This document shows positions 54,388 through 63,847 of a DNA stretch of 64,000 nucleotides, piece after piece. The notes under the pieces are model-generated. The model saw only the letters and a list, made by a program, of their open reading frames with translations. It was not told the origin of the DNA and ran no database searches. The stretch is from an uncultured Winogradskyella sp. Lineage in GTDB: Bacteria; Bacteroidota; Bacteroidia; Flavobacteriales; Flavobacteriaceae. The DNA is taken from assembly GCF_947501905.1 (NCBI RefSeq), contig NZ_CANMXL010000002.1, positions 372,001 to 436,000 of the forward strand. Direction: 5' to 3'. Every line of letters starts with the position of its first letter. Position 1 is the first letter of the stretch. The position numbers and the translations under genes are program-made.

Positions 54388-55560
54388 ATGAAAACACGAA
54401 TCTTACGTTACTTAAAACACATCTTTGCTACTTTTTTTGCACTAGCAATTATTGCAATATCTTTTGGACTCTATCATGGCGCAAGTGCAAGTTATGGTCA
54501 TAACTCCAAACGATTAGACTTTAATGGTGAAGGCCCATATGCCTTTTATAAAAACGACAGTACGCTAAATATCAAGTATATAAGAGGTAATAAAAAAGAG
54601 GGCTTCTATCTTGATAAAAAAGAAATGCCTGCAAGTGCATCTATTTCTGCCAATTGTTTTTTCCCTTTAGACTCTACCAGTTTTAATTTTAAAATAGAAA
54701 CTAACTTTAAAACTCCAAAAACTGTTTATAACGACGGAGAGAAAATATTAGCAATTTCTGATATAGAAAGTGGTTATAAAACGTTTAGAGATTTTTTAAT
54801 TAATAATGCAGTCATTGACCAAAGTTTAAACTGGACTTTTGGCAAAGGCCATTTAGTATTAGTGGGCGATTTTATGGATAGAGGTTTTTCTACAACTCAA
54901 CTACTTTGGTTTATTTATAAATTAGAACAAGACGCAAATAAACAAGGAGGTCACGTGCATTTTATTATCGGGAATCACGAGTTGAAAAATATGTATGGAG
55001 ATTATGAAGCTGCTTCTCTTAAATACACCTTTGTGTCTTCTATAATAGGAAAGACCCAGTCTAACTTATATGATACAAACTCGGTTTTAGGCAGATGGTT
55101 ATCTAGCAAAAATGTCATCGAATCTATTAATGGCTATCTTTTTGCCCATGGCGGATTGCATCCAGATGTCGCTTCTCTTAATATATCTTTAGAGGATATT
55201 AATACACTACTAAGAAACAATTACTATACGGCGCCTTATCCAAAAGCCAATAAACAGAAGATTGATTTATTACTATCATCAAAAACTGGTGTTTGTTGGT
55301 ATCGCGGATATTTTAAAGATGATTTAACTATTGAGGACGTAAAAAAACCGTTAGATAAATTTAATGCCAAAGTCATTATCGTTGGTCATACTATCCAATC
55401 TAAAGTAAAAAGCCATTATAACGGAAGTGTTATTGCTATTGATGTTTCTCATCCTAAAGATTATCACAAAAATTGGCCTCATAAAACATCTGAAGGATTA
55501 TTTATTGAAAATGGAATGTATCAACGAGTTTTATCAGATGGCACAAAAAAGAGTTTGTAG
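54388..55560 (+). CDS. Calcineurin-like metallophosphoesterase with membrane anchor
   Basis: A 390-residue protein with an N-terminal membrane segment (FATFFALAIIAISFGLYHG) and a soluble phosphoesterase domain: motif II GDFMDRG, motif III GNHEL, later FAHGGLH and VGHTI. Motif I is SDIESG, where the usual DxH has Glu in place of His, as I also recall for other Bacteroidota relatives. The domain probably faces the periplasm. Substrate unknown. A terminator follows. Confidence 0.87.
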   Translation: MKTRILRYLKHIFATFFALAIIAISFGLYHGASASYGHNSKRLDFNGEGPYAFYKNDSTLNIKYIRGNKKEGFYLDKKEMPASASISANCFFPLDSTSFNFKIETNFKTPKTVYNDGEKILAISDIESGYKTFRDFLINNAVIDQSLNWTFGKGHLVLVGDFMDRGFSTTQLLWFIYKLEQDANKQGGHVHFIIGNHELKNMYGDYEAASLKYTFVSSIIGKTQSNLYDTNSVLGRWLSSKNVIESINGYLFAHGGLHPDVASLNISLEDINTLLRNNYYTAPYPKANKQKIDLLLSSKTGVCWYRGYFKDDLTIEDVKKPLDKFNAKVIIVGHTIQSKVKSHYNGSVIAIDVSHPKDYHKNWPHKTSEGLFIENGMYQRVLSDGTKKSL

Positions 55561-55563
55561 AAT

Positions 55564-55599
55564 AAAAAAAGCACAGTCCTAAAACTGTGCTTTTTTTAT
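55564..55599. terminator. Bidirectional terminator after the phosphoesterase
   Basis: AAAAAAAGCACAGT (55564-55577) pairs with ACTGTGCTTTTTTT (55584-55597). Serves the convergent E2 gene as well. Confidence 0.85.
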
Positions 55600-55619
55600 T
55601 TATATATAAATCTTCTAAT

Positions 55620-56930
55620 CTATATTTCTCTATCCATATCCCAAGACTCTAAATAGTCTTTTACAGCTTTTACAAACTGTCCGCCAAGTGCGCCATTAAC
55701 CACACGATGATCGTAAGAATGCGATAAGAACATACGGTAACGAATGCCAATAAAATCACCTTCAGGGGTTTCGATAACTGCAGGTACTTTACGTATAGCG
55801 CCTAAAGCCAAAATACCTACTTGGGGTTGATTAATAATTGGTGTCCCCATAATACTCCCAAATGTACCTACATTAGTTACAGTATACGTACCACCTTGAA
55901 TATCATCTGGATTTAATTTTCCAACTCTTGCGCGGTTGGCTAAATCATTAACTTTTTTGGCCATACCTAAAAGGTTTAACTGGTCTGCATCCTTTATGAC
56001 TGGTACGATTAAGTTACCATCTGGTAAAGCAGCTGCCATACCCAAATTGATATGCTTCTTTTTTACAATGCTATCGCCTTGCACAGAAATATTCATCATT
56101 GGGAAATCGCGCAATGCCTTTGCTACGGCTTCCATAAATATTGGTGTGAATGTTAAGTTTTCACCTTCACGATTTTTAAAACTGTCTTTATGCTTTTTAC
56201 GCCAGTTCCAAATGTTTGTCACATCGGCTTCTATAAACGACTGTACGTGTGCAGATGTCTGCACAGAATCTACCATATGCTTGGCAACTAATTTGCCCAT
56301 ACGACTCATCTCAACGATTTCGTCATCACCAGATGCTACAATTGGTGCAGCTTTCTTTTCTACAGATTTAGTTGGTGTAGCTGGTGTAGAAACAACTGTT
56401 TCTGTCTTTGGAGCTGAACTACGAGACTCTAAATATGCTTTAATATCATTTTTAGTCACACGTCCATCTTTACCTGAGCCAGCAATTGTATCTAATTCTG
56501 TTTGAGAGATACCTTCTTGTTTAGCAATATTTTTTACTAATGGCGAATAGAAACGTTCACCAGTGGATTCAATAGGAGCAACTGTTTCTTTAGCAGCAGT
56601 TACAGTTTGAGCAACCTCAGCAACTTCTTTTACAGGTTCAGCTTTTGGTGTCTCTGCAGCAGGTGCTTTTACTTCTACCGTATCACCACCTTCTGTTTCG
56701 ATTACTGCAATAGTTTGTCCGACTTGCACAACATCATCAACATCGAATAATTTTTCGACTAAAACACCGTCAACTTCACTTGGCACTTCACTATCTACCT
56801 TATCTGTAGCAATCTCTAAAACTGCTTCATCTGCTTCAATAGTTTCACCAACGTCTTTAAGCCATGAGGTTATTGTTGCCTCAGCAACACTCTCTCCCAT
56901 TTTAGGTAATTTTAGTTCAAACTTTGCCAT
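55620..56930 (-). CDS. Dihydrolipoamide acyltransferase (2-oxo acid dehydrogenase E2)
   Basis: A 436-residue E2 protein. The lipoyl domain (1-76) has the lipoylated Lys in ATDKVDSEV. Ala/Glu/Pro linkers follow, then a peripheral subunit-binding domain around 130-165 (SPLVKNIAKQEGI, GRVTKNDI), and a catalytic acyltransferase domain. The last motif is DHRVVNGALGG, so the usual catalytic HxxxD has Asn in place of Asp. It may belong to a pyruvate or branched-chain complex; the gene is alone here. Promoter TAATTTTG lies at 56968-56975. Confidence 0.93.
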   Translation of the reverse strand: MAKFELKLPKMGESVAEATITSWLKDVGETIEADEAVLEIATDKVDSEVPSEVDGVLVEKLFDVDDVVQVGQTIAVIETEGGDTVEVKAPAAETPKAEPVKEVAEVAQTVTAAKETVAPIESTGERFYSPLVKNIAKQEGISQTELDTIAGSGKDGRVTKNDIKAYLESRSSAPKTETVVSTPATPTKSVEKKAAPIVASGDDEIVEMSRMGKLVAKHMVDSVQTSAHVQSFIEADVTNIWNWRKKHKDSFKNREGENLTFTPIFMEAVAKALRDFPMMNISVQGDSIVKKKHINLGMAAALPDGNLIVPVIKDADQLNLLGMAKKVNDLANRARVGKLNPDDIQGGTYTVTNVGTFGSIMGTPIINQPQVGILALGAIRKVPAVIETPEGDFIGIRYRMFLSHSYDHRVVNGALGGQFVKAVKDYLESWDMDREI

Positions 56931-56967
56931 ATCTCTAATTTGATAGTCGTTATTTGGTAATTGGATG

Positions 56968-56975
56968 CAAAATTA
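56968..56975 (-). promoter_or_regulatory. -7 element of the E2 gene
   Basis: TAATTTTG on the minus strand matches TAnnTTTG, giving a leader of about 33 bases. No matching -33 TTG seen. Confidence 0.45.
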
Positions 56976-57048
56976 ATAAAAAAACAGATATTTTACTGCT
57001 AATACATTAAATATTAATCAAAATTTAGTATTCGTAATCAACATAAAA

Positions 57049-57669
57049 TTACTTTGTTTTTCGCACTTCAAAATTAATCAAATTCTCTTTCAGCCAGTTA
57101 GAAAGTTTATGATTTGGATTAATAATTATATTCTTTTTGGCAATTTTAATAATTGGTGCATCATCCATATGGTCAGTAATAAAAACATCTACTGACTCAA
57201 AATTATTCTTTTCAAAATAACCTAAAAGGTTTTCTTTTTTTCGTTCGCTAAGGTTTTCATAATCTGTAGTAAATCCATATTCAGGAAAATCTGTTGCCAA
57301 GCACACATCAAAACCTTCTGCTTTAGCAATCCAATTGGCATAACAGCTTGGTGCTGCTGTGGCCAATATCTTAACATCGAAAGAAGAGTCTGCAACTTCT
57401 TCTATTTTGTTTTTGTGTTTTAATAATTTTGAAACAAAATCTTGATAATCGATATCTTCATTTTTAATAAGCCCTAGAACTTTATACTTTAATCTAGAAT
57501 GAGATATCATTCGGAATAGCCTCAACTTAATAAAAAACAACAGTATATTAAACTTGAACATTCTGAAGTCATTAAAATAATAACTCAGTAAATACTTAAG
57601 AAACTCATGAAACGTATTGGTATTGTATAACGTCCCGTCTAAATCTACAACTAAAACCTTCTTATCCAT
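57049..57669 (-). CDS. HAD-superfamily hydrolase
   Basis: A 206-residue phosphatase of the HAD fold: DLDGTLYNTNTF (motif I, nucleophile Asp), ATAAPSCY (motif II Thr/Ser region) and ITDHMDDAPI (motif IV Asp pair), with a helical cap after motif I. It overlaps the preceding phosphoribosyltransferase gene by eight bases, so the two are coupled. The pair may act on a phosphoribosyl compound; no direct evidence. Confidence 0.85.
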   Translation of the reverse strand: MDKKVLVVDLDGTLYNTNTFHEFLKYLLSYYFNDFRMFKFNILLFFIKLRLFRMISHSRLKYKVLGLIKNEDIDYQDFVSKLLKHKNKIEEVADSSFDVKILATAAPSCYANWIAKAEGFDVCLATDFPEYGFTTDYENLSERKKENLLGYFEKNNFESVDVFITDHMDDAPIIKIAKKNIIINPNHKLSNWLKENLINFEVRKTK

Positions 57670-58240
57670 GGCGTTTGGTTTTATAATCTAATGACCATGG
57701 AAAACGAACCAATTGGCTCTTAAAAATAGAATAATCTGGTGCTATTATAGACTCGGAATTTGTCCAAGCTAAAACTGCTGTTTTAATGGAGGTCTCTGGA
57801 AATTTATTTGACAATACTTCTACAACCGATTGCATTGTTTGTCCTGAATCTAAAGCATCATCAAGAATAAGAATATTATTTATAGACTTATTTTCAAAAG
57901 CACTAAAATCGATTTCAATATTTTGAGTATCGTTTTTATTTGATGCTTTTATCTGTTTTTGATGTTCAGAAATTCTAGCTCTATTTAATATTGAATAGGG
58001 TAACAAACTCAATAAATTCTTCATAAAACTACTCTGCTTAAATCCTTTTGTAGATGCTCGCTGAAGTTTTACAGTTCTGTAAATAATATCTTTATCTAAA
58101 TTTTCTTTTTTGAATTCTTCCAACACATAACCACCTCCATTTAAAATACCTACAACTGCATCTGGCTTATCTTCAAGTTTTGAAAACAGCTCGATACAAT
58201 ACTGCTCGAAAGCCATTTTATGTAATGTTATAACTTTCAA
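57662..58240 (-). CDS. PRPP-dependent phosphoribosyltransferase-like protein
   Basis: A 192-residue type I phosphoribosyltransferase-fold protein: PPi loop VGILNGGGYV, PRPP-binding motif ILILDDALDSGQTMQ, and a late strand with FPWSLDYK typical of the family's hood-end. It is coupled to the HAD gene and follows recR by 9 bases. Met9 (58216) is a possible alternative start. The base substrate cannot be predicted. Confidence 0.85.
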   Translation of the reverse strand: MKVITLHKMAFEQYCIELFSKLEDKPDAVVGILNGGGYVLEEFKKENLDKDIIYRTVKLQRASTKGFKQSSFMKNLLSLLPYSILNRARISEHQKQIKASNKNDTQNIEIDFSAFENKSINNILILDDALDSGQTMQSVVEVLSNKFPETSIKTAVLAWTNSESIIAPDYSIFKSQLVRFPWSLDYKTKRHG

Positions 58241-58249
58241 ATTGAAACA

Positions 58250-58867
58250 TTATAGTTTTAGAGACGCTTCAAACGGAATACGGTCAATGATACTTCTTCC
58301 TAAAGTGACTTCATCTGCATACTCTAACTCATTGCCTGCAGCAATTCCACGTGCAATTGTCGATGTTTTTATATCGTAATCTTGAAGCTGTTTAAAAATA
58401 TAGAAATTGGTTGTATCCCCTTCCATTGTTGGACTCATAGCAAAAATAAGCTCTGCAACTTCGCCAGTTTTTACCTTATTTACAAGTGCATCAATATTTA
58501 AATCTTGAGGTCCAACACCATCCATCGGCGAAATCTTTCCGCCTAGAACATGATACAATCCTTTAAAAGAACCTGTGCTTTCAATAGCCATTACATCACG
58601 AATATCTTCTACAACGCAAATCAATTCTTTTTTACGCATAGGGTTTGTGCAGATTTCACAAAGCTCCTTATCACTAATATTATGACAAGACTTACAGAAA
58701 TTTATTTCTTCTCGCACTTTTTGAAGCGCGTCTGCTAACAAAAAAGATTGCTCTTTTGGTTGACGTAATAAATGTAATACCAAACGTAATGCCGTGCGTT
58801 TACCTATACCTGGTAATTGTGACATTTCGTTAACTGCCTTTTCTAAAAGTTTTGAAGAAAATTCCAT
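58250..58867 (-). CDS. recR: Recombination mediator RecR
   Basis: A 205-residue DNA-repair protein of the RecFOR pathway: an N-terminal helix-hairpin-helix ([18 protein letters not shown]), a zinc finger CKSC...CEIC, and the TOPRIM domain ([28 protein letters not shown]). Length is normal. A TAACTTCG -7-like element sits 5 bases before its ATG, so the leader is nearly absent. It is divergent from the sodium symporter gene. Confidence 0.97.
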   Translation of the reverse strand: MEFSSKLLEKAVNEMSQLPGIGKRTALRLVLHLLRQPKEQSFLLADALQKVREEINFCKSCHNISDKELCEICTNPMRKKELICVVEDIRDVMAIESTGSFKGLYHVLGGKISPMDGVGPQDLNIDALVNKVKTGEVAELIFAMSPTMEGDTTNFYIFKQLQDYDIKTSTIARGIAAGNELEYADEVTLGRSIIDRIPFEASLKL

Positions 58868-58872
58868 ATTGG

Positions 58873-58880
58873 CGAAGTTA
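58873..58880 (-). promoter_or_regulatory. -7-like element of recR
   Basis: TAACTTCG on the minus strand, one base from TAnnTTTG. It lies five bases before the ATG at 58867, implying a near-leaderless message. Confidence 0.35.
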
Positions 58881-58929
58881 GCTATTTTTTAAATTTTGGA
58901 ATGATTGGTATTGGTATTTCTAAAAAGTT

Positions 58930-58937
58930 TATTTTCG
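58930..58937 (+). promoter_or_regulatory. -7-like element of the sodium symporter gene
   Basis: TATTTTCG, one base from TAnnTTTG, with a TTG 22 bases upstream (58905-58907). It lies after the ATG at 58905, so the symporter is more likely to start at 58959. Confidence 0.4.
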
Positions 58938-58958
58938 AATGAACTAATTACTCATTTT

Positions 58959-60419
58959 ATGTCACCGACTTCTATCTTACTTCTTATTGCTGCCTACTTT
59001 GGTGTATTAGTTTTAATCTCATATTTCACCGGAAAGGAAGACACCAATGCTGCATTTTTTAAAGCAAATAAGTCTGCGCCATGGTATTTAGTAGCTTTTG
59101 GGATGATAGGCGCATCACTTTCTGGTGTAACTTTTATTTCGGTTCCAGGTGCCATTGCAGATAAACAGTTTGGATATCTACAGGTTGTTTTCGGCTATTT
59201 AGTTGGCTATTTGGTTATAGCATATGTCTTATTACCTCTTTATTATCGTTTAAATCTAACATCCATATACACCTATTTAAAAGATCGTTTTGGTATAACT
59301 AGTTACAAAACAGGCTCTATTGCGTTTTTAATTTCCAGAACAGTTGGTGCTTCTTTTAGACTGTTTTTAGTAGCAAAGGTTTTACAACTCTTAGTCTTTG
59401 ATTTGTTTGATATTCCTTTTACCATTACTGTGATTATAACTATTGCTTTAATATGGTTATATACATTTAAAGGTGGTATAAAAACCATCATCTTTACAGA
59501 TACATTACAAACATTATTTATGCTTATTTCTGTTGTTGTTGCTATTGTTTTTCTAGCATCTGCTTTGGACTTACATAGTGTTTCTGATGTTATTACTAAT
59601 GCCAAAGAAAGCTCGCTTAGTAAAGTTTTCTTTTTTGATGATGGTAATAATGCACAATATTTCTGGAAAAGCTTCTTATCTGGTATATTCATTACCATTA
59701 CTATGACTGGTCTTGATCAAGACATGATGCAAAAAAATCTAACTTGTAAAAACTTGAAAGAAGCTCAAAAGAATATGGTTTCTTTTAGTATTGTTCTTGT
59801 GTTTGTGAATATTCTGTTTTTGGTTCTTGGATTAATGTTGACGCAATACGCACAACAAAATGGCATTACTGCAACTAAGGATGATTTGTTTCCAACAATA
59901 GCAATGCTACCAGAAATTGGCATTGTAACCTCAGCTTTCTTTTTATTAGGATTAATCGCGGCTGCATACTCCAGTGCAGATTCTGCTTTAACTTCTCTAA
60001 CCACTTCTTTTTGCATAGATATTATAGAGATTGATAAAAAGCCTCAAGATGAGCAGAAAAAAACGCGAAAAAAGATTCATGTTTTATTCAGTATTATCCT
60101 AATAATAGTCATTATAATTTTTGATACCCTTTTTAAAGATGTATCAGTTATTTGGGAGTTATTTAAAGCCGCTGGTTATACTTACGGACCACTTTTAGGA
60201 TTATTTGCTTTTGGCCTGTTGACTAAGAAACATATAAAAGACAAATACGTTTGGTTAATAGCTATTATAGCTCCAATACTATCTTATGTTTTAAACATAT
60301 ACTCTGAAGTATTATTTAATGGCTACAAAATTGGTTTTGAAATTTTAATCATTAATGGTTTTATTACCTTTTTAGGATTGCTGTTAATTTCAAAAAAGCA
60401 AATCTTTAGTACTGATTAG
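58959..60419 (+). CDS. Sodium:solute symporter (SSS family)
   Basis: A 486-residue transporter with about 13 membrane helices. The SSS signature [18 protein letters not shown] lies in the second helix, followed by a typical GYLVGYLV helix and [11 protein letters not shown]-like loop (here [10 protein letters not shown]). The frame runs to an ATG at 58905, but a promoter element between the two ATGs favours [13 protein letters not shown] at 58959. It converges with the CoA-binding gene (14-base overlap). Substrate unknown: sugar, proline or another solute. Confidence 0.9.
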   Translation: MSPTSILLLIAAYFGVLVLISYFTGKEDTNAAFFKANKSAPWYLVAFGMIGASLSGVTFISVPGAIADKQFGYLQVVFGYLVGYLVIAYVLLPLYYRLNLTSIYTYLKDRFGITSYKTGSIAFLISRTVGASFRLFLVAKVLQLLVFDLFDIPFTITVIITIALIWLYTFKGGIKTIIFTDTLQTLFMLISVVVAIVFLASALDLHSVSDVITNAKESSLSKVFFFDDGNNAQYFWKSFLSGIFITITMTGLDQDMMQKNLTCKNLKEAQKNMVSFSIVLVFVNILFLVLGLMLTQYAQQNGITATKDDLFPTIAMLPEIGIVTSAFFLLGLIAAAYSSADSALTSLTTSFCIDIIEIDKKPQDEQKKTRKKIHVLFSIILIIVIIIFDTLFKDVSVIWELFKAAGYTYGPLLGLFAFGLLTKKHIKDKYVWLIAIIAPILSYVLNIYSEVLFNGYKIGFEILIINGFITFLGLLLISKKQIFSTD

Positions 60420-60768
60420 TGCCTAAAAGAACTAAGGTACAAGCGACTTCATATTCAATATTATTTTCAGACAGTAATTTATAAAACTCAGGGTTTTCAG
60501 TTCCTGGATTAAAAATCACGCGATTAGGATTTAGACCAATGACATAGTCATAATATTGTCCTTGTCGTTTTGGGTTTAGATATAAAGTTACTGTATCAAT
60601 GTCTTTATAATTTATTAAATCTGTATCAATAGTCACACCTACTACTTCACCTTCACGAAGTCCAAAAGCTTTTACTTCATGACCATATTTTACCAATCGA
60701 TGTATTGCAATATTGGAATAACGCTGCTCTTTTAATGAAGCACCAAGGACTAATGTTTTCTTATTCAT
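60406..60768 (-). CDS. CoA-binding-domain protein
   Basis: A 120-residue Rossmann-fold protein of the succinyl-CoA-synthetase-like CoA-binding family (YccU type): [37 protein letters not shown] and [12 protein letters not shown]. Role in metabolism unknown. Promoter TATTTTTG on the minus strand at 60811-60818 gives a leader of about 38 bases. Confidence 0.87.
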   Translation of the reverse strand: MNKKTLVLGASLKEQRYSNIAIHRLVKYGHEVKAFGLREGEVVGVTIDTDLINYKDIDTVTLYLNPKRQGQYYDYVIGLNPNRVIFNPGTENPEFYKLLSENNIEYEVACTLVLLGTNQY

Positions 60769-60810
60769 AAATAATATTTGTTAAGATTTGTTAAAACGAG
60801 TAACATATTA

Positions 60811-60818
60811 CAAAAATA
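60811..60818 (-). promoter_or_regulatory. -7 element of the CoA-binding gene
   Basis: TATTTTTG on the minus strand matches TAnnTTTG exactly, about 43 bases before the start codon at 60768. Confidence 0.45.
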
Positions 60819-60903
60819 GTCGTCTACACATTAACAAACTATCATCAATCAATCGATACTGCGATATTTTAAACGTTTCAGTATCATAAAAAACGAACAA
60901 TCA

Positions 60904-63378
60904 ATGAAACATTACCTAATGGTAATTGTCATGTTATTTTCTTTTGTGACAATTGCGCAACCTAATTCAAATTCTGACATTAAAAACGGCTCCATCTCTG
61001 GACGAGTTATGGACGCTAAGTTAAAACAACCTTTACCTTATGTAAATGTTATAATTAAAGACAAAGATCAAAAAGTAATTACTGGCGGTATTACAGATGC
61101 TGATGGTAGTTTCTTTATAGACAAGATTCCTGAAGGCACAGTAATAGTGGACATAACCTATATAGGCTATAAAACAATAACTAAATCAGTAACACTAGAA
61201 AAAGGGAACTATAAGGTAAATCTTGGCGATATAAATCTAAATGAAGATGCCGAGAGTCTAGATGAAGTTACAGTAGTTGCTGAAGTCTCTACAATTCAAC
61301 AGAAAATAGATAGACGAGTCATTAATGTTGGTAAAGATCTTACTACATCTGGCCCTACGGCATCAGATATAATGAATAACATCCCAACAGTAAACATTGA
61401 TCAACAAACTGGCGATGTTGCTTTACGTGGCAATCAAAATGTGCAGGTGATGATAGATGGTAAGCTGTCTAATATTCCTGCCGCGCAATTATTAAGACAG
61501 ATTCCTTCGACTTCTATAAAACAGATTGAATTAATCACTAACCCATCTGCAAAATATAATCCAGATGGTATGAGTGGTATTATCAATATTATTCTTCATA
61601 AGAACGTTAATATAGGATTTAACGGAAATTTAAATGTAGGGCTTGGCTATCAATTAGAGCCTAAGTTTAATAGTTCTATTGATATGAACTATCGTAATGG
61701 TAAACTTAATTTTTATGGTAGTTACGGTAATAACATCGCTGATAATAGAAACTCAATTATTTTAGAGCAAACAGAATCTGGTTTGGTGCAAGATTTAAGT
61801 CTATTAGATGAACGTAATTCTAACTTATTTAAGTTTGGTGTAGACTATTATATTAATGATAAGAATACATTCTCTGTATTTACAAATCAGAATATTTTTG
61901 ATGGTGGTGCTTTAGGTGAAACTGCCCTAACCTTTGGAAACAATCCAAGTTTAAATCAAACTCAGATACTAGATAATATTAACGAAAATAATAGTCAACA
62001 ATATAACACCAATTACAAATTAGATTTTGATAAGGAAGGTCATAATATTGAGTTAGAAGTTGATTATAATGTTTTTGATGCTGATGTAGAAACAAACAAC
62101 AGTTTCACTGGAACTAATGTGAGACCAAATTTTAATGAGTTTACGGACACAGATAGAGAACGTACAACGATAAACTTAGACTATACAAATCCTTTATCTG
62201 ATAGTGCAAAATTAGAAGTTGGAGCTCAAGCTAGATTGTTTACAAATGAATTAGCTTATAATTCTGATGCACGTGTACAAAATCAGTTTGGAACATACAT
62301 TCCAACAGCTACAAGTTTTGATTATGAACGTAATATCTATTCTGTATATGCTAGTTATGGGAAACAATTAGAGAAATGGTCATACAAACTTGGGCTTCGT
62401 GCAGAAACTGTTACTGTTGATGCTTTTGCGGTTGATACAGATTTAACTAATAATACACAAACAGATTTTCCTTTTGAAAACGATTACACACAAGTATATC
62501 CATCAGCTTTTGTTACTTATAATCCGTCAGAGAAAAACTCTTACCAATTTAGTTATAGTCGTCGTGTAGATAGACCAGGCGTAGGGCAAGTAAATCCTAT
62601 TCCCGAGTTTAATACTCCATTAATATCACAATTTGGTAATCAGGAATTAGAACCTCAATTTACCAACTCTATTGAAGCTAATTATACAAGAAATCTGGAA
62701 AAAGGTAGTATTACAGGTGGTGTATTCTACAGACTAATTGAAGATGAGATTAATCAAGGTGTTTTTGTAGACCGTTCGACTTTAGGCTCTGGAAGAGTCA
62801 TCTTAAGAGTAGATAATTTTGGAAATACATCTGCATATGGTGTAGAAATATCTTCAAGCTATAGACCAACAAAATGGTGGAGCTTTAATGCTAGTTTTGA
62901 TATGTATGGTCGTAAGCAACGTGGTTTTGCTGAAAGCTTAGACCCAAACATTGTAAACCCAACAGAAAATGATATTGTACTAGAAAATACTGAAGTAGAT
63001 AACTTAATCTTAAATTTTAGAGTCTTTAATAATTTCAAGGTTACTAAAAAATTATCGCTTTCTGCATTTGCAATGTATAGAGGAAAAGATACTGGCTTAA
63101 ACTTTGAAATGGAGCCTATGTATTTTGTTAATCTAGGTATGCGCTACAGTTTTCTTCAAGAAAATAGAGCCACGTTTAGTTTAAACTTTAATAATGTGTT
63201 TGACACTCAAGAAATAAATATTCTTAGTGAACGTCCTTTTAGACAAGAAGCTCAGGTAATGCCAGAGTTCAAAACAATTTTCGCTGGTCTTTCTTACCGC
63301 TTTGGAGGTGGAAAATACAGAGCAAAATCACGTAAAAGACGTGATAATGATGAAAAATCTGGAGGTGGATTCATATAA
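60904..63378 (+). CDS. TonB-dependent outer-membrane receptor
   Basis: An 824-residue protein. The signal ends TIAQP; residues about 30-110 are a carboxypeptidase-like regulatory domain (ISGRVMDAKLKQPLPYVNV). A plug domain follows (VALRGNQNVQVMIDG, IELITNPSAKYNPDG), then a 22-stranded barrel of the OMP_b-brl_3 type, ending with FGGGKYRAK and a basic tail. No SusD-like gene is adjacent, so it is a stand-alone receptor. Ligand unknown. Confidence 0.93.
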   Translation: MKHYLMVIVMLFSFVTIAQPNSNSDIKNGSISGRVMDAKLKQPLPYVNVIIKDKDQKVITGGITDADGSFFIDKIPEGTVIVDITYIGYKTITKSVTLEKGNYKVNLGDINLNEDAESLDEVTVVAEVSTIQQKIDRRVINVGKDLTTSGPTASDIMNNIPTVNIDQQTGDVALRGNQNVQVMIDGKLSNIPAAQLLRQIPSTSIKQIELITNPSAKYNPDGMSGIINIILHKNVNIGFNGNLNVGLGYQLEPKFNSSIDMNYRNGKLNFYGSYGNNIADNRNSIILEQTESGLVQDLSLLDERNSNLFKFGVDYYINDKNTFSVFTNQNIFDGGALGETALTFGNNPSLNQTQILDNINENNSQQYNTNYKLDFDKEGHNIELEVDYNVFDADVETNNSFTGTNVRPNFNEFTDTDRERTTINLDYTNPLSDSAKLEVGAQARLFTNELAYNSDARVQNQFGTYIPTATSFDYERNIYSVYASYGKQLEKWSYKLGLRAETVTVDAFAVDTDLTNNTQTDFPFENDYTQVYPSAFVTYNPSEKNSYQFSYSRRVDRPGVGQVNPIPEFNTPLISQFGNQELEPQFTNSIEANYTRNLEKGSITGGVFYRLIEDEINQGVFVDRSTLGSGRVILRVDNFGNTSAYGVEISSSYRPTKWWSFNASFDMYGRKQRGFAESLDPNIVNPTENDIVLENTEVDNLILNFRVFNNFKVTKKLSLSAFAMYRGKDTGLNFEMEPMYFVNLGMRYSFLQENRATFSLNFNNVFDTQEINILSERPFRQEAQVMPEFKTIFAGLSYRFGGGKYRAKSRKRRDNDEKSGGGFI

Positions 63379-63443
63379 AGATATAGATTTAGTAGCCTTT
63401 CTTAATAGTTGATGGTTAGTGTTAGTGTTAGGCTATTAAACAG

Positions 63444-63474
63444 AAAACCCGGAGCAAATTTGCTTCGGGTTTTT
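63444..63474 (+). terminator. Terminator of the TonB-dependent receptor gene
   Basis: AAAACCCGGAGC (63444-63455) pairs with GCTTCGGGTTTT (63462-63473), with one G-T pair, ending in T. It lies 66 bases after the receptor stop. Confidence 0.8.
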
Positions 63475-63605
63475 GTTTGGCATACTATTTGAAAACAGAT
63501 TCTGTAATGATAAATAACACTTATCGACTTATCCTATAACTAGTTATAGTTTACAATTATTTGAGTTAGTCTTCAAAATAAAAATAACTACAAATTAGAT
63601 ATAGT

Positions 63606-63640
63606 AAAATCCAAAGGTTGTCCGCTTTTGGATTTTTTTT
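63606..63640 (+). terminator. Second terminator-like hairpin in the gap
   Basis: AAAATCCAAAGG (63606-63617) pairs with CTTTTGGATTTT (63625-63636), with a T-run after it. No gene ends before it, so it is either a back-up terminator or the end of an unannotated small RNA. Confidence 0.55.
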
Positions 63641-63778
63641 GTTAAAACGCGTTAAATATGTTAAAGTTTGCAATAAAAAATAAACAAAAGCGTCTTTGTT
63701 ATAGATAAGTTTTAAGTAATAAGTGTTATATATTTTTAAGTTTATAACATAGTGTTAGTTAAAGTTGGTTAATAGCTG

Positions 63779-63811
63779 AAAAAGCCGAGTCTGGAGAGTC
63801 TCGGCTTTTTT
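63779..63811. terminator. Terminator before the fabH gene end
   Basis: AAAAAGCCGAG (63779-63789) pairs with CTCGGCTTTTT (63800-63810). It lies 37 bases from the convergent fabH stop and can serve both directions. Confidence 0.75.
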
Positions 63812-63847
63812 GATCTTATAAAAAATCTTTAATCTAGTTCTGAAAAA

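Larger units (their letters stand above)
63379..63847. other. 469-base gap with three terminator-like hairpins
   Basis: No convincing gene. The first hairpin (63444-63474) ends the receptor gene. A second (63606-63636) and third (63779-63811) lie further down. Between them is a GTTAAA-repeat stretch (63641, 63651, 63660). The extra hairpins suggest small transcripts ending here, but no promoter was recognised. Confidence 0.5.

Noticed and set aside
57049-58240. Tellurite-resistance (Ter) biosynthetic module
   Set aside because: PRTase and HAD types occur there, but no TerD-like, TerY-like or ATP-grasp genes are present.
60787-63650. 12-base string TTTGTTAAAACG on both sides of the TonB receptor as a mobile-element boundary
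   Set aside because: Too short and AT-rich to be significant; no target-site duplication or recombinase.
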